6,046 nt of DNA from Actinomycetota bacterium (lineage in GTDB: Bacteria > Actinomycetota > Actinomycetes > Nanopelagicales > Nanopelagicaceae). The translations under genes and the position numbers were made by a program. Location: contig CANGVO010000064.1 in NCBI GenBank assembly GCA_947457445.1, positions 1-6,046 on the forward strand. The letters run 5' to 3'. The notes under the pieces were generated by a model, which saw only the letters and a program-made list of their open reading frames with translations, searched no databases and had not been told where the DNA came from. This document shows, piece after piece, positions 5,919 to 6,046 of this stretch; the stretch's first letter is position 1, and every line of letters starts with the position of its first letter.

Positions 5919-5981
5919 ATGTCTCGCTCATTCACCGCAAGGTGGCTAGTTGAACTACTAAATCAACGGGGGTATCGATGA
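5919..5981 (+). CDS. Possible 20-codon small ORF overlapping the next start
   Basis: An ORF of 20 codons (MSRSFTARWLVELLNQRGYR) ends in a TGA that overlaps the ATG of the next gene as ATGA, the usual arrangement for translational coupling. GGGAG stands before its ATG but only two bases away, closer than a normal ribosome binding site. The peptide is basic and could form an amphipathic helix. An open frame this short is expected by chance quite often, so it may be nothing more than leader sequence. No family was recognised. Confidence 0.25.
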   Translation: MSRSFTARWLVELLNQRGYR

Positions 5982-6046
5982 GCGAAGACGAAGGCCAAGA
6001 CGAGCTCGTAACGGAAGAAATGCTCTGGGATCGAATTCCCGAAGTA
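5978..6046 (+). CDS. 5' end of an unidentified gene (partial)
   Basis: Twenty-three codons run off the right edge, beginning MSEDEGQDELVTEE, then a stretch with Trp and Pro. The N-terminus is very acidic, so a cytoplasmic protein is likely; no family can be assigned from so little. The start is supported by CGGGGG (5967-5972), a G-rich ribosome binding site five bases before the ATG. It follows the secreted-protein gene by 72 bases on the same strand, with no convincing terminator between (only a four-base-pair CACC/GGTG stem at 5933-5944), so read-through is possible. GTTGA (5949-5953) and TCAAC (5963-5967) form a short inverted repeat just upstream. Confidence 0.55.
   Translation, partial: MSEDEGQDELVTEEMLWDRIPEV

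Noticed and set aside
5933..5944. CACC-GCAA-GGTG stem as a terminator of the secreted-protein gene
   Set aside because: There are only four base pairs and no T-run follows, so it is not enough for a terminator call.

Overview
The window looks like ordinary chromosomal DNA from an actinobacterium with moderate GC. A freshwater lineage such as Ca. Nanopelagicales (acI) would fit. The clues are a tRNA gene with no encoded CCA, several start codons with no Shine-Dalgarno sequence (leaderless style), a GTG start, and a nickel transporter preceded by a site resembling the streptomycete Nur box. The taxonomic call is inference; no rRNA or marker gene is present. No mobile element, CRISPR array, origin or rRNA was seen. 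No stretch over 300 bases lacks a gene.

Layout from left to right: (1) the first codons of an unidentified minus-strand gene (1-26) lie downstream of a minus-strand family 4 glycosyltransferase (88-1227), probably in one surface-polysaccharide operon. (2) Divergently, with only 39 bp between starts, lies tsaC/sua5 (1267-2232), the threonylcarbamoyl-AMP synthase of tRNA t6A37 synthesis. It ends in a long hairpin terminator that overlaps its stop codon. (3) A tRNA-Lys(UUU) gene (2286-2358) follows. One base after it comes the GTG start of an EamA/DMT-family transporter (2360-3280), so tRNA 3' processing could itself create a near-leaderless mRNA. (4) That gene overlaps tail-to-tail by 26 bp with a minus-strand NiCoT nickel/cobalt permease (3255-4442). 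(5) The 113-bp divergent region (4443-4555) holds a promoter-like sequence for the permease, a near-perfect Nur-box-like site at its predicted transcription start, and a separate 14-bp dyad. (6) On the plus strand is a probably secreted protein of the N,N-dimethylformamidase large-subunit-like family (4556-5905). (7) A possible 20-codon ORF (5919-5981) then overlaps by ATGA with the start of an unidentified gene that runs off the right end (from 5978).

The genes do not form one system. The most informative local logic is regulatory: predicted nickel-responsive control of the permease, and the fusion of a tRNA to a transporter mRNA. I found no convincing new multi-gene system.
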